DNA of 64,000 nucleotides from Aureimonas endophytica (GTDB taxonomy: Bacteria > Pseudomonadota > Alphaproteobacteria > Rhizobiales > Rhizobiaceae): contig NZ_BMIQ01000002.1 in assembly GCF_014642635.1 (NCBI RefSeq), positions 434,001 through 498,000 of the forward strand, given 5' to 3'. Shown one piece after another: positions 45,526-53,999 of the stretch. Position 1 is the first letter of the stretch, and each line of letters begins with the position of its first letter. A model generated the notes under the pieces. It was not told the DNA's origin and ran no database searches. It worked only from the letters and a program-made list of their open reading frames with translations. The translations under genes were made by a program, and so were the position numbers.

Positions 45526-46512
45526 ATGTCGGTTTCGCTGAAGCAGATCCGCTATTTCGTCGCCGCCGCCGAGACGGGGCGCATCGGCCAGGCGGCGGTG
45601 GAGCTGAACGTCTCGCAATCGGCCGTGACGGCGGCGATCCAGCAGCTGGAGGCGGTGCTCGGCACCCGGCTGCTCGACCGCACGCCTTCGGGCGTCAACG
45701 TGACGCTCGAAGGCAGCCGCTTCCTGTCGCAGGGCCGGCAGATCCTCGCCGCCGTGGCCGAAGCCGTGCGCGGCCCGCGCGTTTCGGCGACCCGCATCGC
45801 CGGCACGGTGCGGGTCGGGCTGACCTATACGGTCGCCGGCTATTTCCTGCCGCGCCACCAGATCCGCTTCCAGGCGGGCTTTCCCGGCGTCAGGGTCGAA
45901 CTCTTCGAGGCGCCGCGCGACGTGCTGGAGCAGGCCCTCATCGACGGCGCGCTCGACATCGCCGTCATCCTCGTCTCGAATCTGCGCAACGGCGAATCCC
46001 TTGCCAGCGAAGTGCTTGCCCGGTCGCAGCGCCGGCTCTGGCTGGCGCCCGACCATCCGCTGACGGGGCGTGAGCGGCTGCGCCTCGCCGACGTCGCCCG
46101 CCATCCCTATGTCATGCTGACGGTGGACGAGGCGAAGCACACCGCGCTTCGCTACTGGTCGGCGGCCGGGCTCGAGCCGCAGACCGTCTTCCGCACCTCG
46201 TCGGTCGAGGCGGTGCGCTCGATGGTGGCGGGCGGCATGGGGGTCACCATCCTCTCCGACATGGTCTATCGCCCCTGGTCGCTGGAAGGCCAGCGGATCG
46301 AGACGCGCATTCTCGACGACGACGTGCCGAGCATGGATGTCGGCCTTGCCTGGCGGCGCGAGGCCGCGCTACCGGCGCCGGCCGAGGCCTTTCGCGACTT
46401 CCTGCGCTTCGCCGTCGCCGGGGCGGGCCCCGGCAGGCCGGCGACGGCGGCGGCGGCCGGGGAAGGCGGCCCGGACCGGACATCGGTTTTTGCGATACCG
46501 GCTTCCGCTTAA
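45526..46512 (+). CDS. LysR family regulator of the 5-oxoprolinase/biotin-enzyme cluster
   Basis: A 328-residue LysR protein: helix-turn-helix at about 5-62 (SLKQIRYFVAAAETGRIGQAAVELNVSQSAVTAAIQQLE), effector domain after about residue 90. The last 25 residues are Gly/Ala-rich and poorly conserved. ATG 45526 has GGAGGA 5 bases upstream. It is divergent from the carrier operon and upstream of pxpA on the same strand. It is a clear paralogue of the LysR at 29330. It probably activates pxpA and the divergent operon in response to a lactam or amino acid. Confidence 0.88.
   Translation: MSVSLKQIRYFVAAAETGRIGQAAVELNVSQSAVTAAIQQLEAVLGTRLLDRTPSGVNVTLEGSRFLSQGRQILAAVAEAVRGPRVSATRIAGTVRVGLTYTVAGYFLPRHQIRFQAGFPGVRVELFEAPRDVLEQALIDGALDIAVILVSNLRNGESLASEVLARSQRRLWLAPDHPLTGRERLRLADVARHPYVMLTVDEAKHTALRYWSAAGLEPQTVFRTSSVEAVRSMVAGGMGVTILSDMVYRPWSLEGQRIETRILDDDVPSMDVGLAWRREAALPAPAEAFRDFLRFAVAGAGPGRPATAAAAGEGGPDRTSVFAIPASA
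46482..46499 (+). promoter_or_regulatory. Shared LysR motif, copy C (ATCGGTTTTTGCGATACC)
   Basis: Lies within the 3' end of the LysR gene and 82 bases before the pxpA ATG. It has ATCG/CGAT arms around GTTTTTG and the same T5 core as copies A and B, so it is a likely operator for pxpA. Confidence 0.5.
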
Positions 46513-46580
46513 TACGATTTGACCCGGAGGGCGCCCCGCCGCCACGCTTGGCCCATCAGGGTTCGGCGAGGGGATGCGAC

Positions 46581-47306
46581 ATGGGCGTCGTGATCAATTG
46601 CGACATGGGCGAGGGCTTCGGCCTTTATCGCTGCGGCGACGACGAAGGCATCATGCCGCATATCCACATCGCCAATGTCGCCTGCGGCTTCCACGCCTCC
46701 GATCCGGTGGTGATGCGCCGCACGGTGCGGCTCGCCGCCGAGCACGGCGTCGCGGTCGGCGCGCATCCCTCCTTTCCCGATCTCCAGGGCTTCGGCCGGC
46801 GCGAGATGGTGATGGGCCGGGACGAGCTCTCCGCCTGCCTTCTCTACCAGATCGGCGCGTTGAAGGCCTTTCTCGACGTCGCCGGACTGCCGCTCAACCA
46901 TATCAAGCCGCATGGCGCGCTCTACGGCGCGGCGACGCGGCACGAGCATGTCGCCCATGCGATCGCCGACGCGGCGGAAACCTATGGCGTGCCGGTGCTC
47001 GGCATGGCCGGCACGCTGCACGAGACGGTCTATCGCGAGCGCGGCCTGCCCTTCATGGCCGAATATTACGTCGATCTCGACTACGACGCCTCCGGCAAGC
47101 TGATCATCACGCGCGAGCACGACGCCAAGGACCCCGCCGAGGCGGCGCGCCGCGCGGTGCGCGTGATGACCGAGGGCAAGGCGACGGCGATCGACGGCTC
47201 GGATGTTCCGATGCGCTGCGACTGCGTCTGCGTCCATTCCGACACGCCCGGCGCCGTCGAGCTCGCTCGCGCCGTCAACGAGGCGCTGCGGCCCTATTTC
47301 GCCTGA
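46581..47306 (+). CDS. pxpA: PxpA/LamB-YcsF family protein (5-oxoprolinase subunit A)
   Basis: A 241-residue TIM-barrel protein. Family motifs are VINCDMGEGFGLYRCGDDEGIMPHIHIANVACGFHASDP, AVGAHPSFPDLQGFGRREM, IKPHGALY and DCVCVHSDTPGA; these include the putative metal and substrate His/Asp residues. ATG 46581 begins directly at the conserved strand. With PxpB and PxpC it forms ATP-dependent 5-oxoprolinase in E. coli. Here the other two subunits are in the divergent operon 45381-41905. The GST gene follows 4 bases later. Confidence 0.9.
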   Translation: MGVVINCDMGEGFGLYRCGDDEGIMPHIHIANVACGFHASDPVVMRRTVRLAAEHGVAVGAHPSFPDLQGFGRREMVMGRDELSACLLYQIGALKAFLDVAGLPLNHIKPHGALYGAATRHEHVAHAIADAAETYGVPVLGMAGTLHETVYRERGLPFMAEYYVDLDYDASGKLIITREHDAKDPAEAARRAVRVMTEGKATAIDGSDVPMRCDCVCVHSDTPGAVELARAVNEALRPYFA

Positions 47307-47310
47307 GACG

Positions 47311-47904
47311 ATGCGCCTTCTGACCGGACCGACGACGCCCTTCGGGCGCATGGTGGAAGTGGCGGCGCTGGAGGCCGGCATCGCGCTCGACATCGAGGTG
47401 ATCGCCGTCACCGGCGCGGCCTTTCTCGACGCGCTGAACCCCTTGCGCCTCATTCCGACGCTCGTCGCGGCGGATGGGACGGCGGTCTATGACAGCCGGG
47501 TGATCTGCCGCGTCCTCGCGGAGGAGCGCCCGCAGGCGGGCCTCTTCCCCGCCGGCTTCGACCGCGCCTTCGAGACGCGGCTCGCCCTCGTCTGCGGCAT
47601 CATGGATGCCGGCGTCGCCCGCCAGGGCGAGGTGACGCGGCTTGAGGCGGCGCGGAGCCCGGAGGTCATCGCCCGCCTGGAGGCGCGCCTCTGGCGCGGG
47701 TTCGCCCGGCTTGAAGCCGAGATCGACAGGTTCGACGGCGCCTTTCCGCGTCTCGACGCGCTCGGAGCGGCGGTGCTTCTCGACTATGTCGATTTCCGCG
47801 TCTGTCGCGACTGGCGCGCCGAGGCCCCGCGCCTCGCCGCCTTCCTCGCCCGCGAAGGCGAACGGCCCTCGATGGTCGCGACGCGCTTTCCGCGCGCCGC
47901 GTGA
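47311..47904 (+). CDS. Glutathione S-transferase family protein
   Basis: A 197-residue protein with an N-terminal thioredoxin-like GST domain (MRLLTGPTTPFGRMVEVAALEAGIALDIEVI, LNPLRLIPTLVAADGTAVYDSRVICRVLAE, the latter holding the cis-Pro and the Asp-Ser that bind the glutathione gamma-glutamyl end) and a helical C-terminal domain. It lies 4 bases after pxpA and is probably co-transcribed. A glutathione link is reasonable because 5-oxoproline is a product of gamma-glutamyl turnover, but its own substrate is unknown. Confidence 0.82.
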   Translation: MRLLTGPTTPFGRMVEVAALEAGIALDIEVIAVTGAAFLDALNPLRLIPTLVAADGTAVYDSRVICRVLAEERPQAGLFPAGFDRAFETRLALVCGIMDAGVARQGEVTRLEAARSPEVIARLEARLWRGFARLEAEIDRFDGAFPRLDALGAAVLLDYVDFRVCRDWRAEAPRLAAFLAREGERPSMVATRFPRAA

Positions 47905-47908
47905 CGCC

Positions 47909-49141
47909 TCACGCCACCAGTTCGCCCCAGCGGCGGACGAGGTAGTTGTGCTCGTCCATGGTCGTGTTCCACACGGCGATGTTCGAGGCGCGGTTCCAGT
48001 AGGAGCCGCCCGAGCGGCGGGCGCCCTGGCGGATCGAGACCTCGCCGTCGGGATCGGGCAGGTCTGCCGCCGCTGGCCGGCCCTCGTACCAATAGGCCCA
48101 TTCGGCCGGCGAGAGATTGGGGCGCACCCGGTCGACCACCGACATGTAATAGCCCTGGCGCGCCACGACGGCGCCCGGCCAGCCGGACAGCCACCAGTTG
48201 AGATAGGCATAGGCGATGTCGAGCTGGCGCCCCGACAGGCGGCGCGACAGGCAGAGCCCGCCATGCCAGGCGCGATAGCCCTCCTTCGGCACCGCCTGGC
48301 GCACCCGGACGCCCATCCGCTTCAACGCGGCGATCGAGGGCGACCAGAGGCTGCCGATGGCGAAGCGGCCCTCGGCCATCTGGGCCGTCGCCTCGGCGGC
48401 GGTGCGCCAGCAGCCGGCGAAATGCCCGGCGCGCTTCCTTTCGGTGAGGAGATCCAGCAACCCGTCGATCTCCTCCGGCGCGAGATTGCCGATATCGCCG
48501 AAGCGCATCAGGCCGGCGGACTGCGCCGCCAGCGCCACGTCGAAGATGCCGATCGCCGGCTCGTCCACGAAGGCGACGCGGCCGTGCCATTCGGGATCGA
48601 GCAGGGCCGCCCAGGAGGTGACGCGCTCGTGGCTGAGGCCCTCGACGCCCTCGTCGAAGCCGAAGCTGTCGAAATTGTGCACCGTCGGCAGCATGGAGAT
48701 GAAGCGCGAGGGCTGCGGCCCGAGCGACTGGTCCGGCTGGACATAGAGCTTGGTCACCGGCGCGTCGCCATGGCCGATCGGGGCGGAGGGACCGATCGTG
48801 CCGACGCGGCTGAGGCTCGACACCTCGTCCCAGAGCTCGATCCGCGCCGTGTCGATCGCCTGGACGGCGCGCCAGTACCAGACGATGTCGAGATTGTGGA
48901 AGCACTGGTCGTAGATGTCGAAAGCGTCCGGCTCGCGCGCCGCCTTGCGCTGGGCGTTCAGGAAGTCGTGGTTCTCGAAGACGATCCTGATGCCGAGATC
49001 GGTCTCCGCCGCGAGGCGCAGCTGTTCGAGAAGCGTGATCTCGGTGCCGAGAACGCGCAGCACCGCCTTGCCGGCCGTCTGCACGGCCGGGGCGGCGAGC
49101 TTGCGTCTGGTGCGGAATTCCCGGCCGGAAGCTTCGTTCAC
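47909..49141 (-). CDS. Polyamine-type substrate-binding protein homologue without a signal peptide
   Basis: A 410-residue protein. Its C-terminal 120 residues (YRAWHGGL, LNWWLSGWPGAVVARQGYYMS, AYWYEGRP, DYLxxxW-like end) closely parallel the binding protein at 52696 in the same cluster. The N-terminus (MNEASGREFRTRRKLAAPAVQTAGKAVLRVLG) has no hydrophobic signal core, and no earlier start adds one. It overlaps the CobW gene by 4 bases. It may be cytoplasmic with a sensing or chaperone role, or exported in an unrecognised way; a start-site error is the plain alternative. Confidence 0.7.
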   Translation of the reverse strand: MNEASGREFRTRRKLAAPAVQTAGKAVLRVLGTEITLLEQLRLAAETDLGIRIVFENHDFLNAQRKAAREPDAFDIYDQCFHNLDIVWYWRAVQAIDTARIELWDEVSSLSRVGTIGPSAPIGHGDAPVTKLYVQPDQSLGPQPSRFISMLPTVHNFDSFGFDEGVEGLSHERVTSWAALLDPEWHGRVAFVDEPAIGIFDVALAAQSAGLMRFGDIGNLAPEEIDGLLDLLTERKRAGHFAGCWRTAAEATAQMAEGRFAIGSLWSPSIAALKRMGVRVRQAVPKEGYRAWHGGLCLSRRLSGRQLDIAYAYLNWWLSGWPGAVVARQGYYMSVVDRVRPNLSPAEWAYWYEGRPAAADLPDPDGEVSIRQGARRSGGSYWNRASNIAVWNTTMDEHNYLVRRWGELVA

Positions 49142-50229
49142 CGGGCCTCCACAAGGGCCGGCCGCGAGCCCTCGGCCATCGCCGGCTCGCCGAGCGCCAT
49201 GAAGGCGGCGAGCGAGGCGCGGATGCGCGGCTCCGACAGGCCGTCGACGATGAAGACGAGGCGCGACGAGCGCTGCTCCGTCGGCCAGGCCGCCATATGG
49301 GTCGGCGGATGGACGAGATGCTGCACGCCATGGACGGCGACGGGCCGGGTCTCGCCGACGAGATCGAGAATGCCCTTCACGCGGAGAATGCGGTCGCCGT
49401 GGCGGTTGAGCAGCATCGACAGCCAGATGCCGAAGCCGGTCCAGTCGAGCGGGCGGTCGAGCGTGACGGCGAAGGCGCGGATCGTCTCGCCATGCCGGTT
49501 CGGATCGTGGCCGTGATGATGGTGGTGGCCACCGTGCCCATGCCCGTCCTCGTGGCCGTGCGCGTGGTGCCCGCCATGATGGTCGTGATGGGTTTCGTGA
49601 TCCTCAGTCTCGGCGCTCTCGACCATCAGCCAGCCGGCGTCCCAGGCGGCGTCGTGGACATCGACCACGGCGGCAGCCGGGTTCAGGGCGGACAGGTGGC
49701 GGCCAAGCGCGGCCTGCGCCTCCGGCGCCACGAGATCGCCCTTGGTGACGACGATGCGGTCGGCCGCCGCCACCTGCTTCGCCATTTCCGGGCGGCGCTC
49801 GAACTGATCGGCGGCGTTCACCGCATCGACGGTGGCGACGACATTGCCGAGGGTGAAGTGATGCGACAGGACCGGGTCGGCCCGCACCGTCGACAAGATG
49901 GGGAAGGGATCGGCGAGGCCGGTCGATTCGATCACCAGCCGGTCGAAGGCGGGGACGAGGCCGCGTTCGCGCCTCGACAGGAGCTCGCGCATCGCGTCCG
50001 ACAGCTCGCCCCGGATGGTGCAGCAGACGCAGCCGGACTGAAGGAGCACCGTCGTCTCGTCGATCCGCTCGATCAGGTGATGATCGAGCCCGACCTCGCC
50101 GAATTCGTTGATGAGGACGGCGGCGCCGGCGAGCGCCGGGTCCTGGAGGAGGCGGTGGAGAAGGGTCGTCTTGCCCGAGCCGAGAAAGCCGGTCAGGAGA
50201 TTGACCGGAATGAAGGGCGCGGCGCTCAT
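49138..50229 (-). CDS. CobW/COG0523 family GTP-binding metallochaperone
   Basis: A 363-residue GTPase. Walker A is GFLGSGKTT (14-22), the metal-binding CxCC is CVCC (67-70) and the guanine motif is VTKGD. A His-rich linker of about 40 residues (about 213-250) with many HH and HGH units will bind zinc or a similar metal, before the C-terminal CobW_C domain. Members move Zn, Co or Fe to client enzymes. Client candidates in this operon are the polysaccharide-deacetylase-family metalloenzyme and the CxxC protein encoded directly upstream. Confidence 0.88.
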   Translation of the reverse strand: MSAAPFIPVNLLTGFLGSGKTTLLHRLLQDPALAGAAVLINEFGEVGLDHHLIERIDETTVLLQSGCVCCTIRGELSDAMRELLSRRERGLVPAFDRLVIESTGLADPFPILSTVRADPVLSHHFTLGNVVATVDAVNAADQFERRPEMAKQVAAADRIVVTKGDLVAPEAQAALGRHLSALNPAAAVVDVHDAAWDAGWLMVESAETEDHETHHDHHGGHHAHGHEDGHGHGGHHHHHGHDPNRHGETIRAFAVTLDRPLDWTGFGIWLSMLLNRHGDRILRVKGILDLVGETRPVAVHGVQHLVHPPTHMAAWPTEQRSSRLVFIVDGLSEPRIRASLAAFMALGEPAMAEGSRPALVEAR

Positions 50230-50552
50230 GCCTCCCGCTCCAGCCGGGCGAGAAGCCCGTCGTCCAGGGGATCGAAGGGGCGGCCGGCGAGCTTCTCGGC
50301 CGTCGGCCAGAGATGGGCCAGCGTCTCGATCACCTCGGTCTTGCCCGTGGCGGTGGCCAGGAGATAGGCGCGGCCCTGGAAATCCGACAGCGTCAGGCGA
50401 TAGGCGCCGAGCACGCGGTTGGCGAGGCGGATGCGCCGGGCGCGCTCCAGCTTGCGCTCGCGGGCCGCCTCGTTGCGCGAGAAGACGCCGGGCCGGGCTA
50501 CGGCATCCGTCCAATGGGTCTCGACGCCGAGCACGCCGCAGAGCGAGCACAT
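50226..50552 (-). CDS. Conserved small CxxC protein coupled to CobW
   Basis: A 108-residue protein with no recognised function. It starts MCSLCGVLGVETHW, one C-x2-C pair at the very N-terminus that could bind a metal with partner residues. The middle is basic and helical (NEAARERKLERARRIRLANRVLGAYRL), and the end reads WQGRAYLL-like (DFQGRAYLLATATGKTEVIETLAHLW). Its stop overlaps the CobW start by 4 bases, so it is translated with it and may be its client or partner. Confidence 0.7.
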   Translation of the reverse strand: MCSLCGVLGVETHWTDAVARPGVFSRNEAARERKLERARRIRLANRVLGAYRLTLSDFQGRAYLLATATGKTEVIETLAHLWPTAEKLAGRPFDPLDDGLLARLEREA

Positions 50553-50613
50553 GGCAGTTCCTCTCCCGATGCTGGCCGGGCGGCGCGCGCCGCCCGGCCG
50601 CTCTGTTATGCTA

Positions 50614-51495
50614 TTACTTGGCGCGCGGGAAGCGCGCCGCGAAATCGTCGGCCATCTCGTTCATGGTGACGAAGCGCACGCCCTCGTGGCCCTTCATGTA
50701 CTCGAAGAGCCGCTCCAGCATCAGGAGCACCTGCGGCCGGCCCGACACGTCGGGATGGATGGTGATCGGGAAGACGGCATAGTCCATCTCGCGATAGACC
50801 CAGTCGAACTGGTCGCGCCACATCTCTTCGATGTCGCGCGGATTGACGAAGCCGTGGCTGTTCGGCGCCTTCTTAATGAACATCATCGGCGGCAGGTCGT
50901 CGAGATACCAGTTGGCCGGGATCTCGATCAGGTCGGTCTCGTGGCCGCGCTCGAGAGGCACCATCCAGTCCTTGGGCCGGCCGGCATAGTCGATCTTCGT
51001 CCACTTGTCGCCGACGCGCACGTAATAGGGCGTGAAGTCGTCATGCATCAGCGAATGGTCGTACTTGATGCCGCGCTCCAGGAGCAGCTCGTTGGTGACG
51101 TTGGAGAATTCCCACCAGGGCGCGACATAGCCGGTCGGCCGCTTGCCGGACAGCTTCTCGACGAGGTCGATGCACTTGTCGAGGACCTCGGTCTCCTGCT
51201 CGCGCGTCATCGCGATCGGGTTCTCGTGGGTATAGCCGTGGATGCCGATCTCGTGGCCGGCATCGGCCACCGCCTTCATCTGGTTGGGGAAGGTCTCGAT
51301 CGAATGGCCGGGAATGAACCAGGTCGTCCGGATGTCGAGGCGCTGGAACAGCTTCAGGAGGCGCGGCGAGCCGACTTCGCCGGCGAAGAGGCCGCGCGAG
51401 ATGTCGTCCGGCGAGTCCTCGCCGCCATAGGAGCCGAGCCAGCCCGCGACGGCATCGACATCGATGCCGAAGCCGCAGAGGATTTCCTTTGCCAT
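50614..51495 (-). CDS. Polysaccharide-deacetylase family hydrolase, possibly a cyclic imidase
   Basis: A 293-residue NodB-homology metalloenzyme. Catalytic features are Asp-Val-Asp ([14 protein letters not shown]), His-x-x-x-His ([11 protein letters not shown]) and [12 protein letters not shown]. The opening and [20 protein letters not shown] match the group that holds Helicobacter PgdA and the cyclic imide hydrolase of Pseudomonas putida. No signal peptide is present, which favours a cytoplasmic small-molecule substrate over peptidoglycan. ATG 51495 is preferred to a TTG 6 bases earlier. Context of an importer, CobW and asparaginase supports an amide or imide role. Confidence 0.82.
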   Translation of the reverse strand: MAKEILCGFGIDVDAVAGWLGSYGGEDSPDDISRGLFAGEVGSPRLLKLFQRLDIRTTWFIPGHSIETFPNQMKAVADAGHEIGIHGYTHENPIAMTREQETEVLDKCIDLVEKLSGKRPTGYVAPWWEFSNVTNELLLERGIKYDHSLMHDDFTPYYVRVGDKWTKIDYAGRPKDWMVPLERGHETDLIEIPANWYLDDLPPMMFIKKAPNSHGFVNPRDIEEMWRDQFDWVYREMDYAVFPITIHPDVSGRPQVLLMLERLFEYMKGHEGVRFVTMNEMADDFAARFPRAK

Positions 51496-51539
51496 GGTCA
51501 AGTGTCTCCCTTGGTTCTTGGCGTGGAGAAGGGCCGCCC

Positions 51540-52631
51540 TCAGGCGGCGATGACGGAGGAGCGCTCGGGCGCCCAGGACAGGACGACCGCGTCGCCGGGA
51601 CCGGCGGCCAGCGTCTCGAACTTGTCGACATGGGCTTCCACGGCGACGGGCCTGCGGCCGGGCAGGGCGATCTGGAGATGGCCGATATGGCCGACCACCT
51701 CGCGCGAGAGCACGGTGCCGGCGACATGGTTCAACGGGCCGGCGCCCTGCCAGCCGGCGGGATGGACGTCCAGCGCGTCGGCCGGCACGGCGATGATGGC
51801 GCCGCGCCCGGCGAGCCCTTCGCCGTCGCCGGTGCCTTCCATCGGGCCGAAGGCCGTGTCGAGCCGGCAGCGCCCGCCGGAGGCGCCGCTGGCGGCGACG
51901 CCCTCGAAAATGGCGTTCGCGCCGATGAAGCCCGCGACGAAGGGCGTCGCGGGACGCGTATAGAGCTCGCGCGGCGCCGAGATCTGCTCGACCTTGCCGT
52001 TGCTCATCACCACCACGCGGTCGGACAGGCCGAGCGCCTCCGATTGCGCATGGGTGACGAAGACGAAGGTGATGCCGAGTTCCTTCTGGAGAAGCTTCAG
52101 CTCGTTCTGAATGACGCGGCGCAGATTGGCGTCGAGCGCGCCGAGCGGCTCGTCGAGAAGCAGGATGTCGGGCTCGACGACGAGGCCGCGCGCGAGGGCG
52201 ATGCGCTGGCGCTGGCCGCCGGACAGGCGATCGGCCCGCTTGTCGGCGAGGGCCGAGAGGCCGAGCTTCTCCAGGATGCGGCCGGCGCGCTGCCGGCGCT
52301 CCGCCTTGCCGATGCCGCGCACGGCAAGGCCGTATTCGACGTTCTGCCGCACGTTCATATGCGGAAACAGGGCGTAGTTCTGGAAGATCATCGAGGTCGG
52401 CCGCCGCTCGGGCGGCAGCTCGCTGACATTGCGGCCCTTGATCAGGATGTCGCCATGCGTGATCGTCTCGAAGCCGGCGATCATGCGCAGCGTCGTCGTC
52501 TTGCCGCAGCCGGAGGGGCCGAGAAAGGCGACGAACTCGCCCTTCTCCACCGAAAGGTCGAAATCGGCGACGGCGACCGTGCCGTCCTCGTAGGTCTTGC
52601 CGACCTGGATCAGTTCGAGATCGTGCAGCAT
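51540..52631 (-). CDS. ABC transporter ATP-binding protein, PotA type (intact)
   Basis: A 363-residue ATPase. Walker [11 protein letters not shown] loop [12 protein letters not shown], signature [14 protein letters not shown], Walker [16 protein letters not shown] and switch His [10 protein letters not shown] are all present, with a C-terminal TOBE-type region. It is one of two different ATPases in this importer cluster; the other (57321) lacks the switch His. It follows the binding-protein gene at a distance of 64 bases and precedes the deacetylase gene by 44. Confidence 0.9.
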   Translation of the reverse strand: MLHDLELIQVGKTYEDGTVAVADFDLSVEKGEFVAFLGPSGCGKTTTLRMIAGFETITHGDILIKGRNVSELPPERRPTSMIFQNYALFPHMNVRQNVEYGLAVRGIGKAERRQRAGRILEKLGLSALADKRADRLSGGQRQRIALARGLVVEPDILLLDEPLGALDANLRRVIQNELKLLQKELGITFVFVTHAQSEALGLSDRVVVMSNGKVEQISAPRELYTRPATPFVAGFIGANAIFEGVAASGASGGRCRLDTAFGPMEGTGDGEGLAGRGAIIAVPADALDVHPAGWQGAGPLNHVAGTVLSREVVGHIGHLQIALPGRRPVAVEAHVDKFETLAAGPGDAVVLSWAPERSSVIAA

Positions 52632-52695
52632 GCGGTTCTCCGGGAACGGGCGAAAGGACTGCGGCGCAGAGGGCACCGCGGTCCGAAAAGCCGGA

Positions 52696-53928
52696 TCAGG
52701 CGTTCAGGAACTCGTCCCACTTCTGGATGAGGTAGTCGTATTCCGCCGGCCACTGGTGCCAGTAGGCGACGTTGGCGGCGCGGGTGGCGAGCGAGCCGCC
52801 GTCGCGGAGGTCCCCCTCCTTGATGCCGCGCTCGGCGGCGCCTTCCCAGGGCTTGCCCTCGTACCAGAAGGCGTATTTCTTCGGGTCCATCACGTCCTTG
52901 ATATTGGTCGAGGGCGAGTAGTAGCCCTGTTCCGAGACGGTGATGCCCGGCTGGCCGGAGAGCCAGTAATCGGCATAGGCGGCGACGGCGGCGGCGTTGG
53001 GCGTGCCCTTGATCATGGCGGGGCCGATGGCCCAGGCGCGGTAGCCTTCCTTCGGCACGGCGTAGCGGCAGGCCTTGCCCTGCGCCTTCACCGCCATCAC
53101 GGCCGGCTGCCAGGCGTCGCAGACCACCATCTCGCCGGAGGCGAGGAGATTGACGAGCTCGCCGAAATCGCCCCAGAGCGCGCGGAACTGGCCGCCCTTC
53201 TTCTTGGAGACGAGGAACTTCGCCGCCTCGTCGATCTCGGCCTGCGTCGGATTGCCGGGATTGGCGACCTTGGACAGGCCGAGTGAGTTCATGGCGAGGA
53301 TCGCCTGGCCGAAGGCGATCAGCGGATCGGTGTTGAGGCCGGACTTGCCCTTGTACTTGTCGTCGAAGATCGCCGTCCAGGTATTGGCTTCCTCCTCGGA
53401 CAGGACGTCGGGATTGTAGCCGATGGAGTCGTAGTTGTAGACGGCCGGCACCATCCAGAGATTGGACTGGCTCTCGTCGGTCCAGATCTGGCCGACGATC
53501 TGGGCCGAGCGGTCCCATTTCGGATCGGCCTTGGTGAAGGTGTCGCGGATGTTCGACCAGTTCTTGAGCTTGGACGCCTCGATCGGCTCGGCATGGTCGG
53601 TCATGGTGATGGCCGGCAGGCGCTCGCCGATCACTTCCCAGCAGTCGTAGTCGGTGGCGCCGGACAGGATCTTGGTCTGGGCGTCGGGGAAGGTGGCGGC
53701 GGTGCCGGAGGTCGAGCCGACGCCGGACGCCTTCTTGAAGTCCTCCAGGATGCGCTCCTGCACCGTCACCGACAGGCCGGTGGTGCGCAGCGCCTCGGAG
53801 GCGAGGGCGCTGCCCTGGGCATGGGCCGCGCGCGAGGAGAGGAAGGGCGTGCCGCCGCCGAGCGCCAGCGCCATGGCGCCGGCCGTGCCCTTCAGCATCG
53901 TGCGTCGATCGAGGTCTTTGCGGATCAT
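52696..53928 (-). CDS. ABC transporter substrate-binding protein, polyamine type, Tat-exported
   Basis: A 410-residue binding protein. The N-terminus MIRKDLDRRTMLKGTAGAMALALGGGTPFLSSRAAHAQ shows a twin-arginine motif (DRRTMLK), a hydrophobic core and an AHA-Q cleavage site. The mature part has ATDYDCWEVIGERLPAI and YNYDSIGYNPDVLS, typical of PotD/PotF-like family members. ATG 53928 is used. It probably binds a charged nitrogen compound and feeds the permeases encoded at 55524 and 56380. A signal-less paralogue is at 47909. Confidence 0.88.
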   Translation of the reverse strand: MIRKDLDRRTMLKGTAGAMALALGGGTPFLSSRAAHAQGSALASEALRTTGLSVTVQERILEDFKKASGVGSTSGTAATFPDAQTKILSGATDYDCWEVIGERLPAITMTDHAEPIEASKLKNWSNIRDTFTKADPKWDRSAQIVGQIWTDESQSNLWMVPAVYNYDSIGYNPDVLSEEEANTWTAIFDDKYKGKSGLNTDPLIAFGQAILAMNSLGLSKVANPGNPTQAEIDEAAKFLVSKKKGGQFRALWGDFGELVNLLASGEMVVCDAWQPAVMAVKAQGKACRYAVPKEGYRAWAIGPAMIKGTPNAAAVAAYADYWLSGQPGITVSEQGYYSPSTNIKDVMDPKKYAFWYEGKPWEGAAERGIKEGDLRDGGSLATRAANVAYWHQWPAEYDYLIQKWDEFLNA

Positions 53929-53999
53929 GCGTCTCGGCTCCATTCGAGGGACGGGCGGAAGACGAGCGCCGGCGCCCTCGGCCGGCGGCTCGGAAAGGG

